Below, in pieces: positions 44,993 to 63,480 of a DNA stretch of 64,000 nucleotides (positions within the stretch are counted from its first letter, which is position 1; each line of letters opens with the position of its first letter). The notes under the pieces are model-generated. The model was not told the origin of the DNA. It was given only the letters and a program-made list of their open reading frames with translations, and made no database searches. A program made the translations under genes and the position numbers. The DNA is taken from positions 24,530,698 to 24,594,697 of the forward strand of contig NC_057919.1 in NCBI RefSeq assembly GCF_018873765.1, given 5' to 3'. This DNA is from Telopea speciosissima (Eukaryota; Streptophyta; Magnoliopsida; Proteales; Proteaceae).

Positions 44993-47585
44993 ATGTTATA
45001 ATATTTTTACATGTGGGCTTATATTAATTGGGTTCTTGGGCTTTAACAAAACCAAGCTAATTGGTTTGTCTAATCAAGTAAGGCATACAGGCTCTAATAA
45101 GTTTAATATGAGTTGGATGGTGTGGGTTTTTGAGTCGACCTTTGGGCTTGTGATTAGTGGGCCCATTAAGAAACTCTATAAATAAAGAGTTAGGTCCCTC
45201 CTCTAACCTTGGCATTCCAACCGCACTGATTTTATATCTGGGGAAGGTGAAAGAATCACGCTGGTGGTGTTCTTCCTTATGCATCTGGTTCTCTCATCTA
45301 GCTAGTGATTCAGAGGGAAATAGAGGAGAAGCATCTTGCTCTAAGGATCTACAGATTTTCGCTGCGCATTGTTGTGACCATGGATCCCAAACAAGGTATG
45401 CTTTGATCAATATAGTTTCTATCCATTGTTATTAATGGTTTGGATCAATTTATGTGATCCAGGACATAAATTGATCCAGGACTTGTGGTTTTCATCTCTT
45501 TGAAGATTTAATCTCAACATGTGGTATCAGAGCTATCATAGATCGGATCTATAACCCTAATTTGATTTACAGTTGATAGATTAAAGTTTAGGGTTGAATC
45601 ATTTTTGTTTATGATTCAATTAATTTATTTGTTTAAAATCTGCATATGGATGGATTGTTGTTGATCAGAATATGGATTGATGGATAGCTATTGACAAGGA
45701 TTATGATCACAATGAATCTGACCAAACAAGCATTTTTTCTTTTTGTCTGTTTTCACTTTCTGGATCAAATGTTGAGATTGTTTTCCTAATGGGATATAAA
45801 TTTGTCTATTGATTGAATCAATTCTCTATTGATTGCTAGACTCGTTCAAAAGAGAAATCAATGGATTTGACTTTATTTGTTTAATATACTAACATGATAA
45901 AGGATTGATTCACTTCCTTTTTTTCTCTTTCTCTTTAATGTTTCTGCAATTGAGTTTTTTTTTTTATTTTTTAAAGCAAACTCAAAGTGATATATATCAA
46001 TAAATTATTCTTGTATTTATTGATTGAATCAATTACAAGAAAATAGGCCGATACCTTCTGTAACAATCTAATCTTTATGGATTATTAATGTATTGAACAA
46101 TGTTATTGACATCTTACATAATTTTCAAGACAATATTTAGCCCCTTGTCTTCAAGTCTGAAATTGGATGATTTTGGTTTATTGTGAGTAATTTCAAGCAT
46201 ATTCCTGAAAGAGTTCCATGAATTCAATTGGGTTATAGCTGCCAAAGTGGTCTTCCTTGTTATTTGTGAAATATCAGTCTCATACGGTAGATGGATGTCT
46301 CTAACTCTGATGTATGGTCATACACCCAAAGGTGGTGATCATGTGATGAAACTTGGAGGATCACATAGACAACATATGGTTGGGAGCTGACTAACCCAAG
46401 AGGTCTACACACCCAAAGTGGTAGATTATCGAAGTTTAGAAAATGTTTCCATGGCCGCTATCATGTGGAGAATTTTGCAACTGTATAGTGTGAATTTAGC
46501 CCAAAGGTGTTTTCATAATGATGCATATGACTTTTCACATATGACTTCTCAAGTGGTGTACTTCTATGGTTCAAAGTCACACCATACTTGCATTGTGCTA
46601 ATAATATACATTTTTTTTTTTTTTCAGTCATCTTTTCTGTCAAACAATAATATGGTCACAATTAAGGTTCTCACTAGACCAAATTTTAAGAAATGGAAAA
46701 ATGATGTAAAGTTTACCTTGGAGATGACAGATGTTCACACATCCTTTGTTATGAATAAATCAGCGGATCTCACTCATCAAAGTACTGAGGATGAAAAATT
46801 GGTGCATGCTGCATGTTTGAAGAGTAATCACATATGTTTACTGTCCATTAATAGATCAATTAAGGATCACCTGAAAAGTGGTTTGCCTACTGATTGCACT
46901 GCTAAGGAAATGATGGCTACAGTTGCATTCAGGTACCGGGTCTCATTGAATGCTGAAATAGGAACTCTTATGCAGGAACTTTCTAATATGAAATATGATG
47001 GTTCTGGAGGTATTAGGGACTCTATCATTCGGATGGGGGATTACCAAACCAAACTCAAAGCCTTAAACGTTTCTCTTCCCGACCCTTGCATTAATCATTA
47101 AGCCTTAAATATCTCTCCTCCTGATTTTAGGATTATCAAGACCAATTGCAATTCCCAAGACAAAACCTGAACCATTAATGGCCTAATTTCTAGAGTTGTT
47201 GTCGAGGAAGAAAAACTAAAGAAAGAAAACTCAAACTTCCTTGTTTACTTCTAGCTCCAGTGCCCATAAGGGTAAGAAGGCCAAACCCCATACTCATAAA
47301 GCTATTGAAAGAACCAATAAGGAGTCCGGTTAATCTAGCAATTTGGGTCCTAAGAAAGCCTCTTTTAAGAAGGAGGATAGTCACTGTTTTTTTTGTAAGA
47401 AGAAGGGTTACATGAAGAAGGAATGTCTTAGGTACAAAACTTGGTTATCTAAACGTGAGCTTGCAGGAATAAAACATACTCAACTTTTTTTTATGACTAC
47501 TATTGTTGTTACAGAGTTCTCTTCAAGTTTATTAAAATTAAAAATCATATCAAAGAGAGACTTAATCGGAGAAAAGATAGGCTAG
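44993..47585 (+). mobile_element. Truncated copia element 3 (LTR plus gag)
   Basis: Probable 5' LTR 44993-45519 (TGTTATAATATT to ATCTCAACA, with a CTATAAATAAAGAG promoter at 45176), then primer binding site TGGTATCAGAGCT at 45522-45534. A gag region follows. No pol or 3' LTR is visible, so the element was cut off after the zinc knuckle. It is unrelated to copia elements 1 and 2 in gag sequence. Confidence 0.7.
46652..47101 (+). pseudogene. Copia element 3 gag fragment
   Basis: MVTIKVLTRPNFKKWKNDV opens a copia-type gag domain with W and IRMGDYQTKLKAL; the frame ends at 47101. A zinc knuckle CFFCKKKGYMKKECLRYKTW follows at about 47376-47435 in another segment, with the usual His replaced by Tyr. 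Non-functional. Confidence 0.75.
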
Positions 47586-47756
47586 ACAGTACCTTGCAAA
47601 AAACATCCGAAGGAACAACCATTGCAATATCACATATAAAGATTAAAACCCTTTGATAAGAAGAAAACATTAGTAACACATGCCATCGTAAAATCCATTA
47701 TTCACGTATTGATGTTTGTAATTTTAAAAGAGAAACAATTTGTCTCCCATATAGGT

Positions 47757-48293
47757 AGGGGTGTCAATGGGTCGGGTTGGGCTGGGCCTGCCCTAAACCC
47801 TAACCCAACCCTAGAGGCCTTAACCTAAACCCTGACCCGATGCCACCCGACCCTGCTAGGGCCAAGAAACCCTCAACCCAGTCCCGACCCTGCCAGGGTT
47901 TTTCCTGACCCGACCCGACCCTGATTGACCCTGGTAGGGTCGGGCAAGGTTGGGTTGGCCCTGATTGACCCTGACCCTGACCCTGATTTTGTCTGTAATC
48001 CCATGTGCTTTTAGGGCTTTTTTTGTCTTTTGTTTTTTAATTTTTTTATTAGGCTATATATATAAATAAATATTAGACCAATATATATATGCAATATTAT
48101 ATACTTATAATTAATACAGGATCGGGTTGGGCCGGGCCGGGCTAAGCCCGGGATCTAAACCCTGACCCGACCTGACCCTGCAGGGCCAGACTATAACTAA
48201 ACCCAAACCCGCCCTCAAGGTTGAAAAATCAGGGTCCGATCCGGGCCTGGCTCAAGGCGGGTTCGGGCCAGCAAGGCTTTATTGACACCCCTA
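47757..48293. mobile_element. hAT-like element (GGGTTGGGCC type) inside a relative
   Basis: The ends are TAGGGGTGTCAATGGG and CTTTATTGACACCCCTA. The 8-bp duplication is CATATAGG (47749-47756) and CACATAGG (48294-48301), one mismatch. The duplication itself contains the TAGG start of the next element, so this one inserted into the very end of its relative. Confidence 0.8.
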
Positions 48294-48297
48294 CACA

Positions 48298-48467
48298 TAG
48301 GGCTACAACAAGGCCGGGTTGGGCCAGGCTTTTTAAAACCCCAACCTAACCCTGAATCCTCATAACTTAACCAGGCTCACCCTGACCCTGACTTAGGGCC
48401 TAAAAACCTCAACCCTGGCCCTAATCCTGACGGGCCCAGCCTAGCCCAAGCCCGCCCTAATTGGATG
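48298..48467. mobile_element. Truncated GGGTTGGGCC-type element
   Basis: TAGGGCTACAACAAGGCCGG corresponds to the left end of 2822-3326 (TAGGGTTGCAACAAGGCCGG). The similarity stops near 48467; the right end is missing. Confidence 0.65.
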
Positions 48468-48479
48468 TTGATTAATAGT

Positions 48480-49216
48480 AGAATTCAGAAACTAATAGCA
48501 AAATCAAATAAAGAGAGTTAATTAACAGATACTATTGTGTGTAATCTGACCACAAACTAAATAGAACATTGCTGGATCTTGCAACCAGAAACAAAACAAA
48601 AACTAAGTTAACTACGGAAAATATTGTGTCCGTAAGATTTTGAACTTCTTATCAAAATAAAAAAAAATTAAAACAAAATAAAAAAAAATAAAAAAACACA
48701 ACCGAGGTGTTGCTTGAAGAGGTGTGTTGCTGCAAATAGTTCACTTGGCCTTTAGGTTTAGAGAAAAAGAGGGAGACTCAGAAAAAAGAAAGAAAAAACA
48801 CTTAACAAAATAAAAAAAAGAACGTAAAAAAATTTACCGAAATAAGAAGAGGAGGTGACGCCAGAGGAGAAGTTGCTGGAAGATGAGGTGATGATGTAGA
48901 TGTCGCCTAAGGTCCTGGGCCTGAAGAGGAGGTACTCAGTAGTTTGTAGGTTCTTCTTCTCTTTGATTTTTGTTCTTCTTTTGAAACAAAAAGTAGGAGA
49001 CGCAGATAGCAAGGAAAAAAGAAACCAAGAAGAAGAAGAAGAAGAGGAAATAAAAAAAAAACTTACCAGAAGAAGCAATCGCGCAGAGGAATGAAATAAT
49101 GAAATAGTCAAGCAGTGAGCAGTCGCCCGAGGGATAAGGCAGAATCACAAATACGAAACCCTAAACACTTTCTCTTCCATTTTATTTTTTTGATATTTAT
49201 ATTTAGTTAACCCTTG
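48480..49216. other. Intergenic, purine-rich, nothing recognised
   Basis: Long A- and AG-rich stretches produce low-complexity frames on both strands (for example Ser/Phe-rich on the - strand at 48758-49111). I see no gene. Confidence 0.5.
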
Positions 49217-49737
49217 CTGCTGTTGGATCAACTATTTATTTCCTTGTCTGACGCACAAATCATCCTTTAGGTTTTATTTCATTCGAAGCTGAGACAAATA
49301 TAGCAGAGTTTCTTATACAGATGGTGCATCTTAAGATTTTCGAAAGAGAGTGCATGAGGGGAAGGGAAGTGCCAATTAATGCAAAATGATGGAGATCCCA
49401 TTTCATTGTAGTGGGCTCAGATCATGACAAGTAGTACCTAAGGGGGATCGCTGCCAGGCTATGTGGTCCTGACACCAGCGCGGGGCCAATGAGAGCACAT
49501 GCATGGGCATCCAATAGTGGTGTGATTTTTCATTTCACTGGTGTAGGACGGTCATTTAGCCGTTCGTATGTCTAGGTAAAGTCACACACAGCCTAACAAC
49601 CTTTTTTTTCTTTCTTTTTTATTTGGATAATGAAAATGTTGTTAAGTATTAAGTTTTCCTTCACCCATGGAGAAGAAATTCGTAACCCAGAAATTGAACT
49701 CTTGGGTCATCATTAACTCTCATTCCTATTGTAAAAG
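49217..49737. repeat. Direct repeat, copy 2
   Basis: Second copy of 44467-44990, same orientation, 4.75 kb away. Confidence 0.75.
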
Positions 49738-50116
49738 GTTAAAATTACCCTTCTCATCTACTCAAATGGTCAGATCTCCATAGTGAAGAGAATCTAGGTC
49801 TTATTTTTTTCTTAAAAATATAAAAAACAATGCAAAATGGCATTATAGAGTGCATACTAAGTTTTCCTTGAGAATAAAGAAATCTTTTATCAACTAGTGA
49901 TATGACCATATGATTGGGGTGTCCATAATTGTCACGACATATAGGTTACCCAAGGTGTTGAATGGGACCTAGATGCAAAGTGCACTAATAAGTTTCCCTT
50001 CACTCATAGAGCACAGGGTCAAAAATACTCTAACCCATGCTAATCCAAAGCGGTAGATATTCTTAGATGTGGAGATTTCCCTTCACCATGGCTGTAGAGA
50101 AATTCAATCCTAATAG
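49738..50116. other. Intergenic, nothing recognised
   Basis: AT-rich sequence with no domain-bearing frame. Confidence 0.4.
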
Positions 50117-51071
50117 TAAGGGTGTCAATTGATCTAGTTTTGATTATTCGATCCGGTTTTGATGCAATTTTCATTTTGACAAGGTAAAATCAAAACCAAA
50201 CCAAATACGAATCAACCAAAATCAAAATCGTTTTGCATTCAGCCCACTTTTACCGGTTTCTATTCGGTTTTTGTTATCCGATCCATTACCGCTTTACATG
50301 CAATTTGTAGTGCCGGTTTAGGGAAATGGTAATGAAAACAACTTTAGGTTTTGAAATCCTATATATTCATGTGTTTCCTAATTCTCTCCCACTCTCCCTC
50401 GCTCATCCTATCTCCCATGCCAATGTGATTTAAAAAAAACCATCCCATCTTCACCCCATCTTTCTTTTCCTTTCATTTTCTTTGTTTTTTCTTCTTCTCT
50501 ATCACATAATAAACAAACTATTTCTTCCAAATCCATTTTAACATGAACCATCATTTTCAACCAGTACTTGGAACATATTTATTATTGGAAAGAGACTGTT
50601 GCCCGGGCCGAAAGCACGTGCTGGCCAATGGGAACATGCATGCAAGCATCATCCTGAGCAGGTTTTGACTTTTTCATGGGGACAATGGGGTACTTTCGTG
50701 CACTTCTGTGTCTAGGTGCAAGAGCCAAGCGGGCCATGAAACCAAATAGCATTCTTTTCCCCATACATTATATAGTTAGTACCAATACATTTTACAGATT
50801 TATGTTTCCTGTATGATGCAAGCACTATTGTTTATTAAATTAATTATTATTTTATTAATTAACCCAATTGACGCATAGGCTAGTATTCAAGTGAGGTACT
50901 GATTTTTATTCAATTTAGAACCGTCGATTTTCCTGTGCAAATCAAAACCAAACCAGAAAAAGAATCTATAAAATCAAAACCGAGTCATTTTTCTACGTTG
51001 CTATTCGGTTTGATCATAAATGGTCAGTTCCGGTTTTGATATACGGTTCTGGTTCCATTTTAACACCCTTA
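50117..51071. mobile_element. hAT-like element (CGGTTTTGAT type)
   Basis: The ends TAAGGGTGTCAATTGATC and CATTTTAACACCCTTA are inverted. The 8-bp duplication is CCTAATAG (50109-50116) and CCTAGTAG (51072-51079). The interior near both ends repeats CCGGTTTTGAT and AAAACCAAACC; another repeat (about 50585-50760) is nested in it. No transposase. Confidence 0.8.
50585..50760. repeat. Dispersed repeat nested in the hAT-like element
   Basis: GAAAGAGACTGTTGCCCGGGC to GAAACCAAATAGCATTCTTT. GCCAATGGGAACATGCATGC and GTCTAGGTGCAAGAGCC recall parts of the direct repeats at 44467 and 49217. Confidence 0.45.
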
Positions 51072-51079
51072 CCTAGTAG

Positions 51080-51789
51080 TATTATCATTTAAAGCATTCG
51101 TTTGTTCAAGAGCTATTCCACTGCAAACCAATGCCTAAGTGGACGGAATGGTGTTACATCCCTAGTTCAGGGTCAGGGTTGTTGCTTCAGCATGAATAGT
51201 AGTCACAAGCAAACCATATAAAGTCTCAACTGGGAGTGTAGCTCCAGTCAACAGAGATTTCTGAAGCTTATACTAAGCTGAAAGTATGTACATCTGTTTG
51301 CTACTTAAGTCCAAACCAGTCTTTACGAGAAGCTGCTGCCCTTGGGTGCATCTCCTGTATTGACCTATGGTTCAACAATTTTTTCACTAACTTTCCTGGT
51401 TTGCAATCCATAACCCTCAATGTTGTGACTACAGAGCAGAGAGAGAGAGAGAAAGGCAAAATGTAGCATCAACATACTCCATTGAATCTCATCTTCTTTC
51501 CCCATAAAGACTGAAAATGGACATGGTTACATGTCTCCTTGCCTTACAGACTTGCCTGGATATCTATTTGTGTCAATAGGTAGCTTTGATCACTGGAAAA
51601 AGAGCAAGACTAGAATTAAGCAATTCCTATCAAAACAAAAATTACAACACTACAAGGGGCAAGAGGGAAGAGAGAAGGTATGGCAGACATAGACACCATA
51701 AAAGAACCAAAAAAAATATAAAGATAAATATGTTGAGAACAAATGAAAATACAAAAACTGCAGTGACATGACGTGATGCTTCCACCAAT
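51080..51789. other. 3' flank of the malic enzyme gene
   Basis: No gene on either strand. It must contain the 3' UTR of the - strand malic enzyme; no clear poly(A) signal was picked out. Confidence 0.4.
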
Positions 51790-58174
<6,385 letters not shown>

Positions 58175-58405
58175 CGCGACGGAATTGAAAAAAGAAATGG
58201 GAAGGAGAGACGTTCGCTTTTAGTCCCCGGTCGGCGACCGTAACTTTAAGAGAGAGAAAACGAGAGGAGAGAGAGTCTTCTGAGCAATCTACCTTTCCTT
58301 TCTATCTCTCTCTCTCCCTCTGCTTCTTCTTACTCTTGTGCTCTGCGACAGACTGCGATTACTTTTTACAGGAGGAAGAGAGGAGTGCAGAAGCAATTGA
58401 AGTAA

Positions 58406-58420
58406 GATATATATATATAA
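58406..58420 (-). promoter_or_regulatory. Probable TATA box of the malic enzyme gene
   Basis: On the - strand, TTATATATATATATC lies about 235 bp upstream of the start codon at 58174. Downstream of it follows a CT/GA-rich leader (58255-58325). Position fits a TATA box, but it could be a simple TA repeat. Confidence 0.45.
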
Positions 58421-58730
58421 GAAATGTCGCAATGGGGCAGCTTCAAAGAGATTTACAGGTCTGGAAATGTACTTTTATGTAATTAATCAACAAAGGGGAA
58501 AAAGAACGAAGGTGATGTGAGGTTGTTTGGCTTCCGTTGGTTACTGACTCGACTGTTCCAGTCAAGCTGAGCTAAGCCGAGCCGAGGCAAGCCGATTCAT
58601 TCGCATCTCAGTCTAAACTAAATTCCACGATGGAACATGATTGCCTGGTCGGCGTGAGGCACGAGCTATTTCTTATGTTTTTTGTCATGCTTAATTACCA
58701 AACTATCCTTTTGAATCTGATAATAAGCAA

Positions 58731-59650
58731 GGTTTTAGTTATCGGTATCAGTACCGCTCTCACCCAATATCGGGTTTCGATGTCGATATTGATAAAATAC
58801 TGATATGAATTTGAAGTGTCGGCTAAATCATAGGTCAATACAATCATATCAGTATCGTATCAGTATCAATATCGATAGTGACATCAATATGGCCATTAAG
58901 GGTGTCAAAACAAAACTGAAATCGTTTACCGAAATCGAATTGAATCGTTTAAATCGAAATCGGTAGACCGTTTAGTTAAATGGTCTGGTTATGGTTTTAG
59001 AAATGACACTGTTTATTTAATCGGTTCGATTCGATTTAGATCGATTAATTCAACAGTTTCAAACCATGTAATTCAAATATAACTGATTATAACCAAATTG
59101 TCTAACCGTTTAAAAACTTAACTTTTTTTTTTTTTTGGATAAACAAAAAATCAAAACCTAACAAATAGCAATTACTAAGCAATCACGTTTCTTCATTAAT
59201 GATTTCTTGTTTTCAAGAAAATAACTAATAACTTAGCAAGTAATAAGTAAATAATTATTGACTAATAATTAGCATTAATAAATAGAATAATAAATGTGTA
59301 TAGAACCATCTAACCGAAACCGTGTAAAACTGTATACAACCATTTAACCGAAACCGTTTATCAAACGGTTCTGATTTTGATTATGAAACCGTTTAGTTAA
59401 ACGGTCTGATTACGGTTTCTACCCTCATGTAGTTAAAATCGAATTGAAGCAAACCGTTTAACACCCTTAATGGCCAACAATACCTGTAACCCTAGATACA
59501 TATCGGTTGAATCAGATCGATTCGAGAATAAAAAATCCATTTTTTATTTTTTGGTTCATATCGTCCAATCCATATAGTGCTATATGATATCTGGTTTTAG
59601 TGATACTAATACGAATTAAACGATACACGATACCGATACTTGGAACAGTG
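58731..59650. repeat. ATCGGTATCG-type repeat, host of a nested hAT-like element
   Basis: GGTTTTAGTTATCGGTATC on the left and GATACCGATACTTGGAA on the right look like its inverted ends. Interrupted by 58897-59469. Related segments occur at 3355-3605, 20570-20660 and 22860-23040. Confidence 0.5.
58897..59469. mobile_element. hAT-like element (AACCGTTT type)
   Basis: The ends are TAAGGGTGTCAAAAC and GTTTAACACCCTTA. The duplication is ATGGCCAT (58889-58896) and ATGGCCAA (59470-59477). The interior has many AAACCGTTTA/TAAACGGTTT motifs. No transposase. Confidence 0.85.
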
Positions 59651-60225
59651 TAATTATCACTCATGTAGGTCCCAAAAATTGAGACATGTGTCACTTAACA
59701 TTATAAATGCTGTTTTGGAGTTTTGAACTGTAATTAAAAACGCGTGTGTCGTGTAGCGATGGTAGTGTGGGGAGAGAGAGGTCTTGGCCCGGTTGTTTGT
59801 TGGAGTTCCTCGTGGTCCATGGAATTGGTCACACGAGGTTATGGATAGTGGTTAGAAACATACACCTAACTAGAAACGAAGCTGCCCATAAATAGGTGTA
59901 GGTGGCATATGCCTCATAGCAATTTTCTTTCTTTCTTTTTTTTTTTTCGTTTTTTTTTTTTGGTCTGGTAGGTGAAAATGGTTAAGTGTTTGCTTGTAAC
60001 TATCCATCATACATAGTTCTGCAGAATTAACTAGTCTGGCCTGCGTAGCTAATTTATGAGCAGGCTGAATTAAGCTCAGTAAATGGACAGTACGTAGTCC
60101 CAATGGTTCTGCTGCCCAAATCCTTTTAGTAAATGGACAGGAGAGGAAGATATGTCAAAGTGTTTCTAGGTTTTCATTGCAAAAAGGGGTTTGCTTGTAA
60201 CCTCGACTGCCTTTAAAGCTAGTTT
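59651..60225. other. Intergenic, nothing recognised
   Basis: Poly-T tracts near 59935-59960; no gene seen. Confidence 0.45.
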
Positions 60226-60656
60226 CATAGTTGGAAAACCAGGTTTTGACTCGGCCAAGTCAACTGAGCTGAGTAAAAAATTTATAAAACCTGGTCAAGA
60301 GTTATGAAAACTCATCCAGCTTAGAAAATGACCAGACTCGGTTCGAGTCTCATTGATTTTCTATCAACTCGGTATTTCTGTCTGAGTCTGTAGGTACAAT
60401 AGTCCAAATATAAAGGAATCGGTTTTCGCTTGGTCCCTTGGCAACAAAAGGAGTATTGTTGACGTGTGGGTTATGGATGGCATCGTATTTCGATGTACCA
60501 ACATAAGTGGTTGGTTTTTTTCCTTTTTTCCGCCGATGTGAGTAGCACTGTGTCCGCCGTCGAGGTGTGAATCTTATCCTCCTCTGTGCGTGTTCATTTG
60601 TCCGTCTTATGCGTGTTATATCCTTCCCTCCCTTCTCCTCCTCATCTCCTCCACCA

Positions 60657-61474
60657 TGCTCATTGGAACCCCGACCGAAGAAGACGCCGATGACCACGAC
60701 GATGCTGACGACTGGTGCATCTCTGACGGCAACGATACAACCTGCACTTCATTCATCTGGAATGAAGCCAAGCCCAAGCGCTTTGGTACCTCCAGTAGCT
60801 ATAACCCCTGCATTCTCTGGATCCTCGAGCGCAAGGCCGTGGACACCCAGCCCACTGCCCTCGACATGGAGCTCTACGTCATCGCCTGGGTCGACATCGG
60901 CATCTTCGTCTTTGTCTCCACCATTGGCTCTGGTAGAGATTTAGACATGCACGTTATGGAGGTGTTTGTGTTGATGTTGGGGGGTCCTCACCTTGTTCGT
61001 CTAGACCAAAGCAGAGTTCAAGCGCATCGGCACCTCCGGCTGCGATAACACCTGCCATCGCTAGTTCTTCGACCGCAAGGCCGTGGAGGGCCACAGCCTG
61101 TTTTGCGACATCACCTGGGGTGGCGTGGGCACCTTCACCTCTATCTCTGCTGTTGGCTCCGGTTGGAGCGTAGATATGCGCGAAAAGGGGAGACAATGCT
61201 TGGTGGGTCCATTTTGTGGGTGTCTAAGGTTTTGGTGGGCCCGTTCCATGGGTGCTTGGTGTATTTTTTGTGCTCCAAGGATATGTATCAGTGTATGGGC
61301 CCTTTGTCAAGGGCAATTTTTCTTTTTCCTTTTTTTTGTGTGTTTGTAGGTGTTGCCGACCTTGGTGCTTGTGGCACCGAGGCTAACGTAGGCTCTGATG
61401 CTCCAGCCATCGGCCATGGACTGTTTGGCACATTTGAGGCCCCTTCTATTGGCACGTATACGCGCGCGCTTTAA
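60657..61474 (+). pseudogene. Unrecognised GC-rich coding-like segment with an internal repeat
   Basis: From the ATG at 60657 codons end mostly in C or G, unlike the surroundings. The first unit includes AKPKRFGTSSSYNPC and ERKAVD; the second (about 61010-61140) AEFKRIGTSGCDNTC and DRKAVE, with a TAG in place of the Trp codon between. Each unit ends at GGCTC(T/C)G followed by a similar non-coding stretch, and a third piece (GVADLGACGTEANVGSD) starts after a pyrimidine-rich TTTGTAG at about 61350. This looks like an exon-intron gene piece, duplicated and decayed. I do not recognise the protein. Confidence 0.4.
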
Positions 61475-61734
61475 ATTAACAATGGCTACAGCCTGTTACC
61501 TAGGGAAGTGGTAGTGACCCAACCCCTAGTCTAGATAACCCAATCAATGGCATGTGCGACTAGGTCAATTTTCACTCTTTGGTCTTGGATACCATATATC
61601 CATACCTTATGCTTATCATGCTCTCTATCTGTTTTAAGTATTTCATTTTCCTTTGTTTGGCGTTGGGCGCGCATGAATGGAATAGCCTTGCTTTCTACCA
61701 AAAATAAAACATAAATGGTTGGGATCATGCTTCA

Positions 61735-61930
61735 TAAATTAAAATAAATGGAGTCGCCACCTAGGGTTCGGGCCTAAGACCCAATGGGTGTAACCCCATT
61801 CGAGGTGAATGGAAAAGGATACGTGATTCCATATGGTTTGGTCAAAGATTCTAGGAAAGTGGTTAGGTTATGAGCGTGGGAAAGTATTAGCACCCCATCT
61901 CACCCGATTAAACTGGTCTTTCTACTAGAT
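61735..61930. repeat. LTR-retrotransposon-like non-coding tract
   Basis: GGAGTCGCCACCTAGGGTTC followed by GTGGGAAAGTATTAGCACCC resembles a sequence common in untranslated parts of plant LTR elements, from memory. No LTR pair found. Confidence 0.35.
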
Positions 61931-63480
61931 GCTAGATTTAGAAAATTCTCTCATAATAACATGTCTTATACCAACATACAAGGCTAGATTATGATGCATC
62001 AAACATAAGAAAGAAAGAATAAAAAATTATTTATTATGTACACTAAAGTAATTACTTTAATAGTCTACATTGTGTCCAAAATAATAAGAAAGAAAGAGAT
62101 AGATATTTGCCAAGAAATAAAGGAAAATGTACCAAATACGAAATATGCGATGTCTCACGGCTCAGGTGGAGATTGACGATTTGCCTCTTTCTTGTTGGAC
62201 AGAGTAAGGGCTATGTGAGATGGGTTTTGCTACTCAGACTTCAGGCAAATAAAGGCTGTAAATGGGATTTTCGCTACCTGAACATGGACAGAGCAACGGT
62301 TGTATATAAACTAAATATGGGTCAAGGATTCAAGGAAAGTAAGACTTCGAACCAAAACAACCTTTAGGTAAGATAATTGAAGGATCTACCCATGGGGAAA
62401 GATGATTGAAGCTAGCAAAAGGGGGGTAAAAAATGATGTGAAATGGCTAAAAAAGGAGGAAAATGGGAGCAAAATGGGGGTGGAACTCGTTTCTTGGAGC
62501 TCTCTCCCTCCAAAAATGAGGGTGGGGGTCACCTAGCTAACGCAAGACTGTGTTCCCCCCCCCTCTATAAGACGTCGCGGTTTTTTCGCGTCGCAAGGGC
62601 TAGAGTCTTTCTTGAGAGAGATACTGATGTCTGTCCATGTACTGTTGTCATCATCGTCGGGGCTGACAAAATTCATTGTCTACAGAGTCACAGAAAACTC
62701 GTCGAGTTTGACCTTCAGCTCATGCTCACAGAGGTTCAAGTAAAGATTGTCGGATTTAGGGAGGGATATCCCATGAAGAGAAGGAAAGAAATAGTCTTGC
62801 TTCACTAGAGAGGAGGTTGGGGCCATGTGTTATTATGTATCAATTTCTTTCGGCAGTTCCATGAACCCTATATTCCCAATAATGGGAGAAAGAGAAGAAC
62901 CAGAGATCCCCAAGCCCCTTGTCACCATTGAACCTAAATCTCGCCCCTTCGCCATTTGATCGAGATAGACACAACGTTTTCCCTCTCCACATCCATGCGA
63001 TATCGGCAACCATTCTCTTGTTCCCTCCTCAAAGCCTAGAAATCTTTGGCGACTGCTACTACTAATTTCCCATCCTAATTCCTAGCTGACCACTTCTTCT
63101 CCTCCTTCACCTCCAGACCCCATCACCTCTGCTCCATCTGCACTGGTCTCTACCTTAGATCTCTGCTCAACCCCGTCCTACTTCCCCGCTCCCTTCTTCT
63201 GCTTTTCAGCATCATCAATCTTTCTTGTTGATCACAACCCTTCCTCCTCCCTTCTTGGACTCTATTGATAGAAGTATGCAGAAATATTGAGAGGGTGATG
63301 GAGAAAAGAGATAAAAAGACAAGGTTTTTAATTACCTTTTATCATAAAGTAGTGTGGCACTATGGTTCGAATACGAAGTTCATTGCTTCCCAATTCATTT
63401 TTAAAAGCTTTGTATTTTTTTGATTTTATATTTTTTTAATCTTTATATAATGTATATTAAATACATTAAAAATATATTAA
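61931..63480. other. Interior of the candidate element, nothing recognised
   Basis: Short frames at 62107-62367 and 62443-62808 have no recognisable domain. Confidence 0.4.

Noticed and set aside
48758..49111. 117-codon Ser/Phe-rich frame on the - strand
   Set aside because: Low-complexity purine/pyrimidine sequence, no domain.
60954..61196. 80-codon frame on the - strand (Ala/Gly-rich)
   Set aside because: The + strand frame has the stronger third-position C/G bias and repeats as two units.
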